From positions 63,408,188 through 63,472,187 of the forward strand of contig CM018031.1 of the NCBI GenBank assembly GCA_008638375.1: a stretch of 64,000 nt of DNA, given 5' to 3'. The position numbers were made by a program, and so were the translations under genes. The stretch comes from Nyssa sinensis. Lineage: Eukaryota; Streptophyta; Magnoliopsida; Cornales; Nyssaceae. Below are positions 24,760 through 32,478 of the stretch, one piece after another. Position 1 is the first letter of the stretch, and every line of letters starts with the position of its first letter. Under the pieces are notes generated by a model. That model worked only from the letters and a program-made list of their open reading frames with translations, did not search any database and was not told the DNA's origin.

Positions 24760-25515
24760 ATTATCCAATAATTGGGTACACGAGTTGATTCCACGTTAGG
24801 CGGGCATAGAATTATTTAAAGAACATTGCATATAGGAAGAAGTTGTCCCTATAGATATTACCCAAAATACTTTTGCTAATTCTGCAAACTGCAGGCAGCA
24901 TAACTAGCTTACCTAATAATGCAGCTCAACTTAGAAGCATCTTTGGGTTTAAATTTAAGATCCAGTCCTAGAACCTGGTTGTCCCCTAGCAATACACGGA
25001 AGTTACACTGAATGCTATAGAACTACTGGGCTCCAACAGATTCTCACAGTTGACGACTTCATCATCAAACAGTTTGGGGTTGTGGTCTAGTCCGTAAGGT
25101 AATCCAAAGTGCTATTCCAGGCATAACGGGAAGGTTGAGGGGAGAAGACTATCGAGGACTAAGTAGACATCTAATACAACCTATACAAAATCAGTGTAGA
25201 ACGTTTCGGACATAGCCAAACTACATTAAACCGATTAAAAATAAAAATAATAATACTGGCAACTTCAAGTAATGGCACTCGATAACAAAGCGGAATAAAG
25301 ATTAATGTACTGGAAAATGTGCGTTTATAGCAACTCCATTTTTAAGAGAAAAAACCATAAGACATGAAGAACCTTGAAGGTGATGTCGCGATGAAGTCTT
25401 GTTTTGTTGAAGAGACATTGTTATCAGATGATGATGAGGAGGAGGATGTGGTAGACGAAGCTTGAGCTAGACCGACCTTTTCTTTGAAGTCTTTAAGCAA
25501 TGTTACCCATTTCAT
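1..25515 (-). CDS. SPI: SPIRRIG-like BEACH-domain protein gene, 5' third (13 exons, 3' end outside window)
   Basis: Large plant BEACH/WD40 protein; Arabidopsis SPIRRIG is known for roles in membrane trafficking, trichome and root-hair shape and mRNA-body function. The start ATG at 25515-25513 opens with MKWVTLLKDFKEKVGLAQ, the conserved family N-terminus. An in-frame ATG 27 nt upstream is less family-like. Thirteen exons join in phase with GT-AG borders: 25373-25515, 23973-24042, 23733-23818, 20824-20959, 20655-20711, 20127-20303, 17042-17233, 16832-16897, 3097-3211, 1711-2882, 751-1450, 563-665 and 1-468. They give about 1161 codons with no stop. The part seen is the armadillo-like helical region and the start of the concanavalin-A-like lectin domain. 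The PH-BEACH and WD40 parts (full length about 3600 residues) lie beyond the left edge. Intron 8 is 13.6 kb and full of transposons, yet every exon and splice site is intact, so the gene is probably functional. Confidence 0.95.
563..665 (-). CDS. SPI: SPI-like exon 12
   Basis: Encodes CVELLLETVYPFLLGSSPLL and onwards to IVEVLGTH. It is 103 nt, in phases 1 and 2, with acceptor TTAG|GTTGC and donor ATAG|GTATCA. Confidence 0.92.
751..1450 (-). CDS. SPI: SPI-like exon 11
   Basis: Starts AHSEELCALVDVLKSGMVTS and ends FNRENLTSV plus one base. It includes the conserved YNAGAVRVLVRSLLLFTPKV segment. The donor is GTTG|GTGCGA. Confidence 0.95.
1711..2882 (-). CDS. SPI: SPI-like exon 10 (largest exon)
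   Basis: A 1172-nt exon from AGGTRLREDVHNAHGYQFLV to IIEDVAQ. The first two bases complete a Glu codon, giving the family junction RPEAGG. It includes the segments KVKDLEAVQMLQDIFLKAD and VPLLILNMAGFPPSLQEIIL. There is no internal stop. The donor is CAG|GTTTGT. Confidence 0.95.
3097..3211 (-). CDS. SPI: SPI-like exon 9
   Basis: Encodes IKVLLMAVKDFNPDYGDDAY and onwards to VELSYRP. It joins exon 8 in phase 0 across the long intron to give KHQL-IKVLL. The donor is CCTG|GTAAAT, in phase 1. Confidence 0.93.
4283..4510 (+). repeat. Possible tRNA-derived SINE fragment
   Basis: GTAGACGAAATGGAT (about 4297) resembles a pol III box A, and GAGTTCGAGTAGC (about 4340) resembles a box B about 35 bp later, as in the head of plant SINEs. 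There is no clear tail or target duplication. It does not fold as an intact tRNA. This is a weak call. Confidence 0.3.
4672..6080 (-). pseudogene. LINE fragment, 3' end with zf-RVT domain
   Basis: On the minus strand, several frames encode the C-terminal zinc-binding region of plant L1 reverse transcriptases: FPPRWLFVFVWLTVWGAIL, then NLRRRGFTLASRCCMCKSEE, then TVDHLLIHC, then WRMSPLCLVWCVWKKKE (5471-5859). A T-run at 4673-4679 on the plus strand could be the poly(A) end. Frames are broken, so it is dead. It probably belongs to the same LINE as 12166-14890, separated by a later insertion. Confidence 0.75.
5768..6080. repeat. 153-bp tandem duplication inside the LINE
   Basis: Two imperfect copies, 5768-5920 and 5921-6080, each start GCACCCCAA and end in TTGCTATTTACC. 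The period of 153 bp equals 51 codons, so it duplicates a stretch of the LINE reverse transcriptase just before the zf-RVT motif. An AAT run expands copy 2 (5944-5961). Confidence 0.75.
6427..6658 (-). repeat. 3' LTR of decayed copia
   Basis: A 232-bp copy, read on the minus strand from TGTTGGAAAG to CATTCTAGA. It carries 15 bp absent from the other LTR (around 6525-6540). The 3' terminus is GA or TA rather than the usual CA. Confidence 0.88.
6743..7168 (-). pseudogene. copia RNase H remnant
   Basis: Contains YCTFVGGNLVTWRNKKQNVV, then ARSSVEAEFRVVAHGICESL, then KLYCDNKAAIAIAHNPVLHD and KHVEVDKHFIKEKI, the conserved copia RNase H motifs. The upstream frame joins at about 7170-7205 through a frameshift. 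Confidence 0.87.
7205..8282 (-). pseudogene. copia reverse transcriptase remnant
   Basis: Contains WRLAVQEEMDAL, then KWVFTVKFKADGSIERYKAR, then MKNAFLNGDLEEEVFMDLPP, then [18 protein letters not shown] and the catalytic LIVYVDDIILTGDD (about 7605-7645). Breaks at about 7890 and 7480 divide it into three frames. The N-terminal side is cut off by the hAT MITE at 8291. Confidence 0.9.
8291..8840. mobile_element. hAT-type MITE nested in copia pol
   Basis: The terminal inverted repeat TAGGGGTGTCAATT at 8291 is matched by AATTGACACCCCTA ending at 8840. A perfect 8-bp target duplication AATAGGAT lies at 8283-8290 and 8841-8848. The interior is AT-rich with subterminal CACGA/CGTGT-type repeats and no transposase. 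Removing it rejoins the copia frame CTTHPI-SNHLSYHRLS. Confidence 0.93.
9115..9893 (-). pseudogene. copia integrase remnant
   Basis: ILRTDNGTEYCNQ carries the second catalytic Asp. [20 protein letters not shown] carries the catalytic Glu, in a different frame. It is followed by VFGCTVFVHIP and CVFLGYAPNKKGYKCFNPLT. A frameshift between 9633 and 9756 disrupts the core. Confidence 0.87.
9956..10951 (-). pseudogene. copia zinc knuckle, protease and GAG-pre-integrase remnant
   Basis: CNKPRHTRENCWKLHG is a degenerate zinc-knuckle region (about 10775-10822). WIIDSGASDHM is the aspartic protease active site, DSGA type (about 10545-10572). MLWHLRLGHPSF and DVCHISKSHR form the HHCC zinc-binding GAG-pre-integrase domain. 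The frame stays open over 331 codons. Confidence 0.88.
11007..11631 (-). pseudogene. copia gag remnant
   Basis: Two adjacent frames. Positions 11320-11631 encode LNEANFLRWSQSVRMYIRGR and YLTGEAKQPEKTDPSYAIWD, the N-terminal gag domain of plant copia. Positions 11007-11300 encode KINKTYQGDGSVTRYFNVLK and IFKFLAGLNDEFDEVRGRIL, the UBN2-like region. A frameshift separates them. Confidence 0.85.
11795..12011 (-). repeat. 5' LTR of decayed copia
   Basis: A 217-bp copy directly followed (minus strand) by the Met-type primer site at 11781-11794. The repeated segment TCTAGAATGAGATAGC marks the same inner edge as the 3' LTR. Confidence 0.88.
12439..12745 (-). mobile_element. TRIM-like element with 74-bp LTRs
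   Basis: Two imperfect direct repeats, 12439-12512 and 12672-12745, share ACCAATTGCTCCAAAAGC and end CTGAACA. Next to the right copy (minus strand) is TAGTATCAGAGCC (12659-12671), a Met-type primer site. Next to the left copy is a purine tract (GAGGGGGAG). At about 307 bp with no coding capacity, it fits a TRIM. Similarity extends past the right repeat into a purine-tract-like sequence, as in tandem TRIM arrays. No clear target duplication was found. Confidence 0.65.
13715..14768. mobile_element. Unclassified insertion within LINE
   Basis: Sits between RT motifs A and B, which are normally about 70 codons apart, so about 1 kb is extra. The right end carries CTGAATCACTATCCAAGCAGGGC, a word resembling termini of plant MITE families. 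The same CTGAATCACTATC word recurs at 26621-26638. It contains a GA microsatellite (14141-14178) and a G-run (14350-14363). Superfamily unknown; ends approximate. Confidence 0.45.
14141..14178. repeat. (GA)n microsatellite
   Basis: About 19 GA units lie inside the unclassified insertion. Confidence 0.9.
16223..16379. repeat. Inverted repeat plus third direct copy
   Basis: Arm 1 (16223-16251) begins TATGTCCACC. Arm 2 (16282-16311) is its near-perfect reverse complement with about 30 bp between. A third partial copy in arm-1 orientation starts at 16350 (TATGTCCACTGATAATGCA). The hairpin lies in SPI-like intron 8, about 450 bp from exon 8. Confidence 0.75.
16832..16897 (-). CDS. SPI: SPI-like exon 8
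   Basis: Encodes ILGLLLANDNGSTAKYIQKH followed by QL. It is a 22-codon exon directly upstream of the 13.6-kb intron, with donor CTG|GTATGC. Confidence 0.92.
17042..17233 (-). CDS. SPI: SPI-like exon 7
   Basis: Encodes VEGSVIHIMKAFASHPSAAQ and onwards to LHRHAMQ. It is 64 codons, phase 0 at both ends, with donor CAG|GTAACC. Confidence 0.93.
17234..20126 (-). other. SPI-like intron 6
   Basis: No gene seen. It contains a T/A-rich tract at 17399, a short CA tract with a C-run (19444-19470) and an (AT)n run (19477-19501). A 100-codon open frame at 19069-19371 on the minus strand matches nothing I know and is not needed for SPI continuity. Confidence 0.7.
20127..20303 (-). CDS. SPI: SPI-like exon 6
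   Basis: Encodes PIDKQSLLDSGILSCLIHIL and onwards to GQLRRLE. It is 59 codons, phase 0 at both ends, with donor GAG|GTACTT. Confidence 0.92.
20655..20711 (-). CDS. SPI: SPI-like exon 5
   Basis: A 57-nt exon encoding DGIRPGSNLLNAVELLISG. It is in phase 0 at both ends, and its donor is GGG|GTATAA. Confidence 0.9.
20824..20959 (-). CDS. SPI: SPI-like exon 4
   Basis: Encodes LVETHIFSFVVGRAFVTDIE and onwards to FFSEVTK, a highly conserved SPIRRIG segment. The acceptor is ACAG|GTTAG and the donor is AAG|GTTTGC. Confidence 0.94.
20960..23732 (-). other. SPI-like intron 3
   Basis: Non-coding apart from the MITE-like element at 21325-21765. AT-rich with no further structure recognised. Confidence 0.7.
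21325..21765. mobile_element. MITE-like element in SPI-like intron 3
   Basis: The left end CTAGGTGCCGGTGGCATGG and right end CCAAGTGTCGGAGTGCCATG form loosely inverted termini. The interior has GGACACA/GACAC repeats like the element at 6081-12165. There is no coding capacity. Ends are approximate. Confidence 0.45.
23733..23818 (-). CDS. SPI: SPI-like exon 3
   Basis: Encodes EKETAFNLTVDVFCRLAKQH and onwards to LIT plus two bases. The donor AT|GTATGG splits a Met codon that exon 4 completes. Confidence 0.9.
23973..24042 (-). CDS. SPI: SPI-like exon 2
   Basis: Encodes DNHELELDFKRYWEEFHSSS and onwards to SEK. The acceptor is CAG|AGACAA and the donor is AAG|GTTACT. It continues the SPSR-D junction from exon 1, as expected for SPIRRIG proteins. 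Confidence 0.93.
24043..25372 (-). other. SPI-like intron 1
   Basis: No gene seen. It contains a GA microsatellite (24729-24757). Confidence 0.7.
25373..25515 (-). CDS. SPI: SPI-like exon 1 (start codon)
   Basis: Encodes MKWVTLLKDFKEKVGLAQ followed by a serine-rich low-complexity tract. The donor is AAG|GTTCTT, in phase 2, and the split Arg codon is completed by exon 2. Confidence 0.93.
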
Positions 25516-25839
25516 CGTTTTCCCTGAAGATTTCTGAAACATGTGCTTCTCTCATCCGACTATTGTCGCTCTGGCCGACCAATCTTCGGTAGATCCGAAC
25601 CGTCTAGAGCAACCTAGATGGATTTCCAACTTCAATATCCCCCAAAATGTCAAATTTCTCCGGAGAAAGAACATAAACAAAGATTCTTTCTTACAATGAG
25701 CAAATAGAAATCAAACCATTTACATAAACAAATTGACCGAAGCTGTTTACAAACGAATGCGTGGATTGAAATTATTGATCAGATTAAATGAGGATTGAGA
25801 ACAACAAAAATCCGAATATATTAATTTTATAAATTAAAA

Positions 25840-25890
25840 ATAAATAAAATTTCCCTGGCTGATCTGTCTGTTGCTCCTCTATATATTTTC
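25840..25890 (-). promoter_or_regulatory. Possible SPI-like core promoter
   Basis: On the minus strand an AATATATA box (25880-25887) lies about 365 bp upstream of the start ATG. It is a plausible TATA box leaving a long 5' UTR. The inference rests on motif and position only. Confidence 0.3.
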
Positions 25891-28209
25891 TGATTTTCTT
25901 TCTCTCTTTCAATATTTCCCGATTTTTTCTCCTAAAAATAGAGGAGTGATTAACGAACCGCGACTTCGGTTCAAAAAAAAATGGCAACAACGAAAGAGAA
26001 GAAAAGCAGCTGTCTTCCTCTCCTCTCTCTTCCTGTTTTCCTTTCGGATGGCCTCTCCGCGCCCGCCTCTCCTAACTTAAATCCCTTCTCCCTGCCTAAT
26101 TTCAAGTTTAAAAAGCGTGGCCGTACATTTTGTTAAATACAATTTTTCTTTAATCTTTAATCTTCACACGATTACTTTTAAATTCAAAAATTAAAAATAT
26201 TATATTATATTAGACAAATGATAGTCAATGTTGAACGTACCTACAAGTGATGATGAAGAGATTAGTGGTAATACTTATTTTCTAACCTGAATGGGTTAAC
26301 ATAAGTGCAGAAGTTAGTGTGAATCAGTCTTAAATTTTCACACATTAAGAAAAGTTATTGATAATCTTGAGCGTTAAAATTTTGTTCATTAAAATTTAGT
26401 GTATTATATGTATATCAATAATTTAAATAGATAAAATTTTAATTTAATTATGTCTGTTTAAGTTTTTAAACGTAAATTTTAAATTTCAAACACGGATACA
26501 TGTTTAGGTAAGTTATTAATTTTAATTTTTTATAATTTAGATTATCATATCTAAATATATTTCACAATTTTTAAAAAATTAATTACAAAATTTAAAAAAA
26601 AAATTTTAAAAAATCATATCTGAATCACTATCTAAACATAATAATTGAATTGTGGTATTTACCCTGAGAAAAATAATAAAATTAATGATAATTTCATTTT
26701 TATACTAAATTGTGTCATTATTTTCTATGCCTATTTAAACCATTGAAGATAAAATGCTTATTCAGACATGTGTATAGGTTTGTAACATTTCATTATGGGT
26801 AATTTTATATTTATAAAATTTGTATAGTACAATGATGTATAAAATAATGCGACATGATTTTGTTAAGTATATACTGATTTTACCCTTTGAATGATTACAA
26901 ATGAGATATTGACAGATTATTTTGAAATTTGTTTAGAAGATTAATGTTACTCTTTACTTAATTCTATCTACGAGTCTATATAGATGATAAAATTAATTTT
27001 AAAATATGAATGTCATTTGTACACTCTAAATTTATTTAAAAATATATTATTTAGTTGCTTTTGGATAATAATTTAGATATAATTTTTTAAAAAATATTTT
27101 TAAAAATTTTATAATTAATTTTTTAAAAATTATAAAAATATATTTAAATATGATAATCTAAATTATAAAAAATTAAAATTTATAACTTGCCAAACACGTA
27201 TCTCGCGCTTTGAAATTAAAATCTGTTTTTAAAAACGTAAACAAACAAATATTGTTTTGATGATTTTTATAGACTTCCTAAAATTAATAATAATTTTATA
27301 ATTTCATTTATTTGTAAAACTCGTCGAATATGAATAACAAATCTCTGTTCGCAGGAATTAACAAATCACAATGCCAACCACCACAATGTTACAGCTTCCT
27401 TCATCGCCACCTTAATCACTTAACACCAAACACACAGCAATGTCATCACCATTGGCAATCAACACGTCACACAGCAGCCACCACAACATCATAGGCTTCC
27501 TCCATTGCCACCTCAATCACCATCGTCCCACTGTCTGACACCACCGGTTACTCTCAAGAATAAAAGATAGTTAAATTCACTATAATAAATGTTTAATTTT
27601 TTTTTTTTATCTAAGAGTGAAAAATATTATTGAGAAAATTAATTATATATAGTATTTTTTTTATTTGTATTTTATTTTTATCCTCACCACAACACATGTA
27701 GTATATTTAACATTTATGTGATTTTCAAAAAACACCTTGTGACATAAAAATATAGAAACAAATAAAAGTTAGAGATATAAAACATTTTCCAATAGATAGC
27801 TAAGTTGACACTCTTGATAAATACACATTTGCATCCCAAAGTGTGTTTGGGGAAGCAACTGTTGATGGAGGGAAAAAGAGTTTCACATGATGGCGCCTGA
27901 GACGTTGTTCTGCTAATACTCCGCAAAATAAAAACACAACAATTTCGATCAAAATATTGGAGGATCGCATATTTCTTTTTGATCTAAATTCGAGGCCGAA
28001 CCAGTGCTTTCGATCAGCTTTCATCCTTCTTGCCAAATGCAAGAAGGATGGAAGCGGATGGAGAGCACATATAAATCCAAATAAGAGCACATATATAGCT
28101 GCGCAAAGAGAGTAAAAGCCAAGTATCTTTCAGAGAGCTTAATAAATTCAATTGATGAAAGGTAATGAATTGAAGAGAGTCTATCATTATTCAAATGTTT
28201 AGTATAAAG
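25891..28209. other. Intergenic region between SPI-like and p24 genes
   Basis: AT-rich with no convincing gene. The stretches 26500-26640 and 27056-27200 share, in opposite orientation, the word family of TAATTTAGATTATCATATCT, as in decayed MITE ends. Confidence 0.5.
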
Positions 28210-28343
28210 TCAAACTCTGTTGTATGCAATTGATTTGCTAAACAGACGGTGAATATATACCACTTGAAGTCCGCTTGCAGCAGCCAACAAAATGTACTCT
28301 GCGAACGTGTAGAAGATAACTCGTTTTCGGGTGCTCTCATTTG
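28210..28343 (-). CDS. p24-beta exon 4 (transmembrane helix, tail, stop)
   Basis: Encodes NESTRKRVIFYTFAEYILLA, then a hydrophobic helix and HRLFSKSIAYNRV, with stop TGA at 28212-28210. The frame is intact. Confidence 0.9.
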
Positions 28344-28970
28344 CTGCAATGGGAAGAAAAGCAATCGTCAGGTGAAAAGTAACACAACCCGAAATTTTGA
28401 AGAGTAATCACATTCACATTTAGACCCTCTGTTGATCTTACATGAAAAATAATAACGAAATTTTCTTTATCCTGTTGGATTAGGCTACTGTTTCTTTGTA
28501 ATTGTGATATAGGGTAAGCTGCACACTACCGATGTTGTTTCTTTAAAGCTGGTTCTCTTCCTCCACTGCCAGTAGTTTGCCATAAAGTGCTACTACTTCC
28601 CTCTACCATCACTATTTCATGAGCATGACCATTGCTACTATGTTAACACCACACTCTCAAATTCACAAGCTTTCATGCCTTCCCCCTTCTCCTAGGTAAT
28701 GAATAGTTCAAGAGTGATGTTATTCTCACTCCTAAACACAAGATTGTGAGGTTCAATATAATAAATATACATGTAATCCCTTGTTTGTGTTTAGGAGTGA
28801 GAATTCATACATAGCATTTTCCCTAATTAAATTTCATGCTTGGCTGTGCCATGAGAGAGAATTCTAGAATTAATGGCCTGTTGTTAGAATGAAAACCGTC
28901 CACCATAGAACTGACACACATGCACTTGCTGAGCAATCAAGCAAAAGCCTTTATCCTAAAAATGGACCAC

Positions 28971-29011
<41 letters not shown>

Positions 29012-30555
29012 CTTACTATAACGATGCCGAGCATCACGTGCTTTCAAATATTTTTGCTCTGCGGTAACAGACTCTAATGCCTCTCTAAGCTCAGCAATCC
29101 TGATATTAACAGGGGTCCAAATGTTCTACATAAACCACAAAGATAGAGATGAGTTAGTCAACAGCCACCAACAACACTACTATTGCAGAAGATCAGATAG
29201 TCAATCTGAGAAACATCAAAAGTTTCGTAAAAGCAGACTGAAACTAACCATCTTTAGCTAGGTCATGCTCATTAGGGATATGACCAATATGTATATAGAA
29301 AGACACAGTCTCTGGAGTTGAGAATGGGTTGTGGAAGCAAAATTTGTATGCGCCACTTTGTGGGGCCTTAAACTCAAACTTGTCCCCAGATGTTCCATTT
29401 AAAGAATGCACAATGTTACTGCCAGGAGAAGTTATCTGCAAGAAACCTCATGGTTATAACAAACTATATGCTAAGCTGCCAGTTCCAACGTATTTGTCAT
29501 GAAGCATGACCCGGGTGCACTAAGAGCATCTCCAATGGGCATGCTATTCAAGCTGCCAATACCAAATAAACACATAATTATCAAAAGAAGTGCTCAATAG
29601 TCCATATACCATATTTGACACAACATATATATATATAGCATGCTAAATTTTGGCATGCCGGGCAATCTATTAGAATGACACAAGAAGTATTTTTTGAACT
29701 GAAGTTGTAGAATGATAGTTGGTTAAAAGGAATCGTGTAATTATGCTGAAAATAACATTTTCTTAAAATGCAAAATTGAAGTAAAAATATCAAAATATAG
29801 TATTTTAACACGAAAAAAATTATATTTTGCATTGGAGATGCTCTAAAACAAGGTTAGGAGGATTTTTAACACCACAAATTCATACGATGTAGAGTTGACT
29901 AGCTATCAATATCGTCCTCACGATGATCACCAAAATTGAAACCACCAATCCAAGATGCCTTTCGAGCATTAGATGTATTAATTAAAATGGAAAAGTGCTG
30001 AATTGAATATTGTTTAATTTCTCCTCTTTGTGGTGTTTTCAGTCCTTAATTAGTGCAAAAGAAGCATAAAAAAAACAAACCTAAGAACTATTAGAGAAAA
30101 AAAGAAGCATAAACTCGACATTTATCTATCCTTTCAAGCCAAAAAATGTAAATGCTATTCAATCTAGATTCAAGAAGAACCCTACTAGCCATAGAAAAGC
30201 GAAAATTCGGATAAATTTAAGCATTTTAGTCATTGTCAATCTCTACGATACCTAAAAATATTTAATGTCAACTTACAAATAGAAATACAAACACATAATA
30301 GGACTACGACGAACAGTGAAGAGTCTTACGGTGAAAATCGATTCCAGGATGATCAGAGCTCCAAAAGATATCAGTGATCAATGACAACGAAGTTTCCAGA
30401 GACTGTATCGCCCTCAGTACATGACATTTTCAGAGACACATTCAATGTCAGTGTAAAGTGATTGAGAGAGATGAAATGCCACGAATAAGGCTCAAAAGAA
30501 ACCCCAATGTTATTATACAGATCTCTGTGGATCGAAGTCTCTTGCTAATCTCCAT
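28210..30555 (-). CDS. p24-beta family cargo receptor (emp24/GOLD), frame broken as assembled
   Basis: p24 proteins are type I membrane proteins cycling between ER and Golgi in COPI/COPII vesicles. Four exons join with GT-AG borders: 30330-30555, 29249-29435, 29017-29125 and 28210-28343. The ATG at 30555-30553 starts MEISKRLR and a hydrophobic signal peptide. The GOLD domain includes GDTVSGNFVVID, HPGIDF, GDKFEFKAP and YKFCFHNPFSTPETVSFYIH. A coiled region (IAELREALESVTAEQKYLKA), a C-terminal transmembrane helix and a short tail ending AYNRV follow. Total is about 216 codons, the usual length. Exon 1 has four single-base insertions and exon 3 has one. No stop arises if they are ignored, so the gene may be functional and the breaks a consensus artefact. 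Confidence 0.85.
28976..29006. repeat. (CT)n microsatellite beside p24 exon 3
   Basis: About 15 CT units lie just inside the intron after the exon 3 donor. Confidence 0.9.
29017..29125 (-). CDS. p24-beta exon 3 (coiled region)
   Basis: Encodes HLDP, then an extra base near 29111, then VNIRIAELREALESVTAEQK and onwards to ARDARHRY. Acceptor GTAG|AACATT, donor ATA|GTAAGT. Confidence 0.85.
29249..29435 (-). CDS. p24-beta exon 2 (GOLD core)
   Basis: Starts ITSPGSNIVHSLNGTSGDKF and ends NEHDLAKD plus one base. The frame is intact. Acceptor TGCAG|ATAACT, donor GATG|GTTAGT. Confidence 0.9.
29524..29843. mobile_element. Tourist (PIF/Harbinger-type) MITE in p24 intron 1
   Basis: A 320-bp element with terminal inverted repeat GAGCATCTCCAATG at 29524 and CATTGGAGATGCTC ending at 29843. 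The 3-bp target duplication TAA lies at 29521-29523 and 29844-29846. AT-rich interior, no coding capacity. Terminus and duplication are typical of Tourist elements. Confidence 0.9.
30330..30555 (-). CDS. p24-beta exon 1 (signal peptide, GOLD start)
   Basis: 226 nt, which is 74 codons plus 4 extra bases. Insertions fall at 30450, 30416, 30373 and within 30333-30337. Donor ACC|GTAAGA. Confidence 0.8.
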
Positions 30556-32421
30556 TTGGTTTTGCTTTTGAATTCTGATTCAGCATTTTCTTCACATTCC
30601 TACTGTGGGAGAGCATGAAAGAGGGAAATATTGAAGGCCAAATGTTCGGTAGTTTCGTTTAACGGGTCAGTTAGTTCAATTTCTACGCACATTGGGCCAA
30701 CGTCAATTATTTTTCATATCTCTACCTGGGCTTGGCCCACTAATTTCCTGATCAAAACAGGGTCAAGCCTGTGACGGTGGGCTTTCTCTCTCAACTAACT
30801 CAAGTCAACAAATTCGTATTCGAATAATTTAGACATTCTATTTTAGTTCAAGACTATTTATTTACGATTAGTTTAGATCGGAGAGATTTAAGAGAAAATA
30901 AAAAATTGAGATGAACTGATAAATAAGAAATAATAAAAAAAATTGAAAAGATTTAAAAAGAAAAACAAAAAATTATTCGATATATCCAAAAGTTGAGAGT
31001 TTTGAAAAGAAAAGAAACCATTGTAATAATTTTTTTGAAAAACCAAATATATTCCTAAATGTTTGTGTTAAAAAATAATATTTTTAATAATAAAATGGAT
31101 TTCATTTTTGAATAATTTAGTACTCTTTTTTTTTCTTTTTTATTCAAACAAAATATAATTATTTTCTTCTCATTTTTTTTCTTAAATATTCAAACAAGTT
31201 GGAAGACTAATAATTTTTTTCCTCTTCTATTTTAAGTTATCATTATTATGTCTATTTGTTTACTATTTTTATAAAAATAATTTTAATCCCATATGTGTAA
31301 CATGTCATATAAATTATAACTTCTTCTTTGATTATCTGTGCCGAAATTAATTTTAATTCGACTCAGTCTTCTTGGGGAGAAATTATTGTATAATATTGGA
31401 TCATTTATCAGATTAATAGTCTAGAACAATTATGAATTATCACATATTTCAAAAGTTATTTTATTATCTCCTAAAAGCATTTTTAACATTAATTCAAATT
31501 TTTATCTAAAATTAAATTAAAATTTGAGTAAAAGTTGAATTTGAATATCATGTTCTTTAATTGTCATTTAAATTTGAGTTTATGAACAGAAGTGTATTTC
31601 TTTGGATTTGAATTTAAGTAACTAACGGAAAAAATTTTGTGTGAATTTTGACTAAAATTTAGAATTGAGTAAGAATTTACTTAACATATCATTTAGATGG
31701 GGAGAGAATAAAAGATTAAGGAGAAGTAATAATTAAATAGCTTGTTTGAAAATTTTTAATAAAGAAAAAATAAAATATTAGGAGAGGATAAGAAAGAAAG
31801 ATTGAGAATTTTTATCCACTTCTCTAATATCTCAAAAAAAATGTCATTAATAAATTTTTTAAAATATAAAAAATATCTATAAATATAAGAATTAAAAATT
31901 CTAAATATAAAAAAAACATATAATTATCAAATTATTTGGTATACTTTATTTTCATTTCTCCTCTAATTAATTATTTAAAAAATAATATATTTTTTAATTT
32001 TATATTATAAACTATCAAATAAGATAAAAAATAAAAAAATTAAAATTTTTTATTCTCTTTTTTTTTTTTTTTTAAATTTAATATTTATTTTCTTTCCTCT
32101 CCTTAAAATTTCAAAGATAGAAAAGGAGATTCGCACACACGCCAACACCGTTGACACTTTTACACCGACATCATACTGCATTAACACGAGACTTGCTCCC
32201 TCCCCAAGTGTCAAATCAGCACCAACCAAGAAAATCAGAGAATAATAAAGTATCCAAATTAAAAAATTAGAAAAATTTCTGGCGGCAAATGTAACAGTGC
32301 GTCCAAGTGGCTTCCGGCAAGTTTAATAAATTCATCGATCTACGACCTTCTTCGCTCGCGCAGCTGCACTCGATCTCGCAATCTCAACCCTAATTCTCAG
32401 CACCAGCAAAAAGAAAAGAAA
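30556..32421. other. Divergent promoter region, p24 / aldo-keto reductase
   Basis: The 1.87 kb between two divergent start codons. Positions 30830-32100 are very AT-rich with repetitive TTTTTAAAAA-type words and no gene. The two core promoters should lie within it. Confidence 0.55.
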
Positions 32422-32478
32422 ATGGTTCAGCCCAAAACTGAAATGCCAAGAGTTAAACTAGGAAATCAGGGTTTAGAG
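32422..32478 (+). CDS. AKR exon 1
   Basis: Encodes [19 protein letters not shown]; donor GAG|GTAGTC. Confidence 0.9.

Noticed and set aside
30330..30555. Programmed frameshifting in p24
   Set aside because: Five shifts in one short gene, each at a silent C/T site, fit merged alleles better; p24 genes are not known to use frameshifting.
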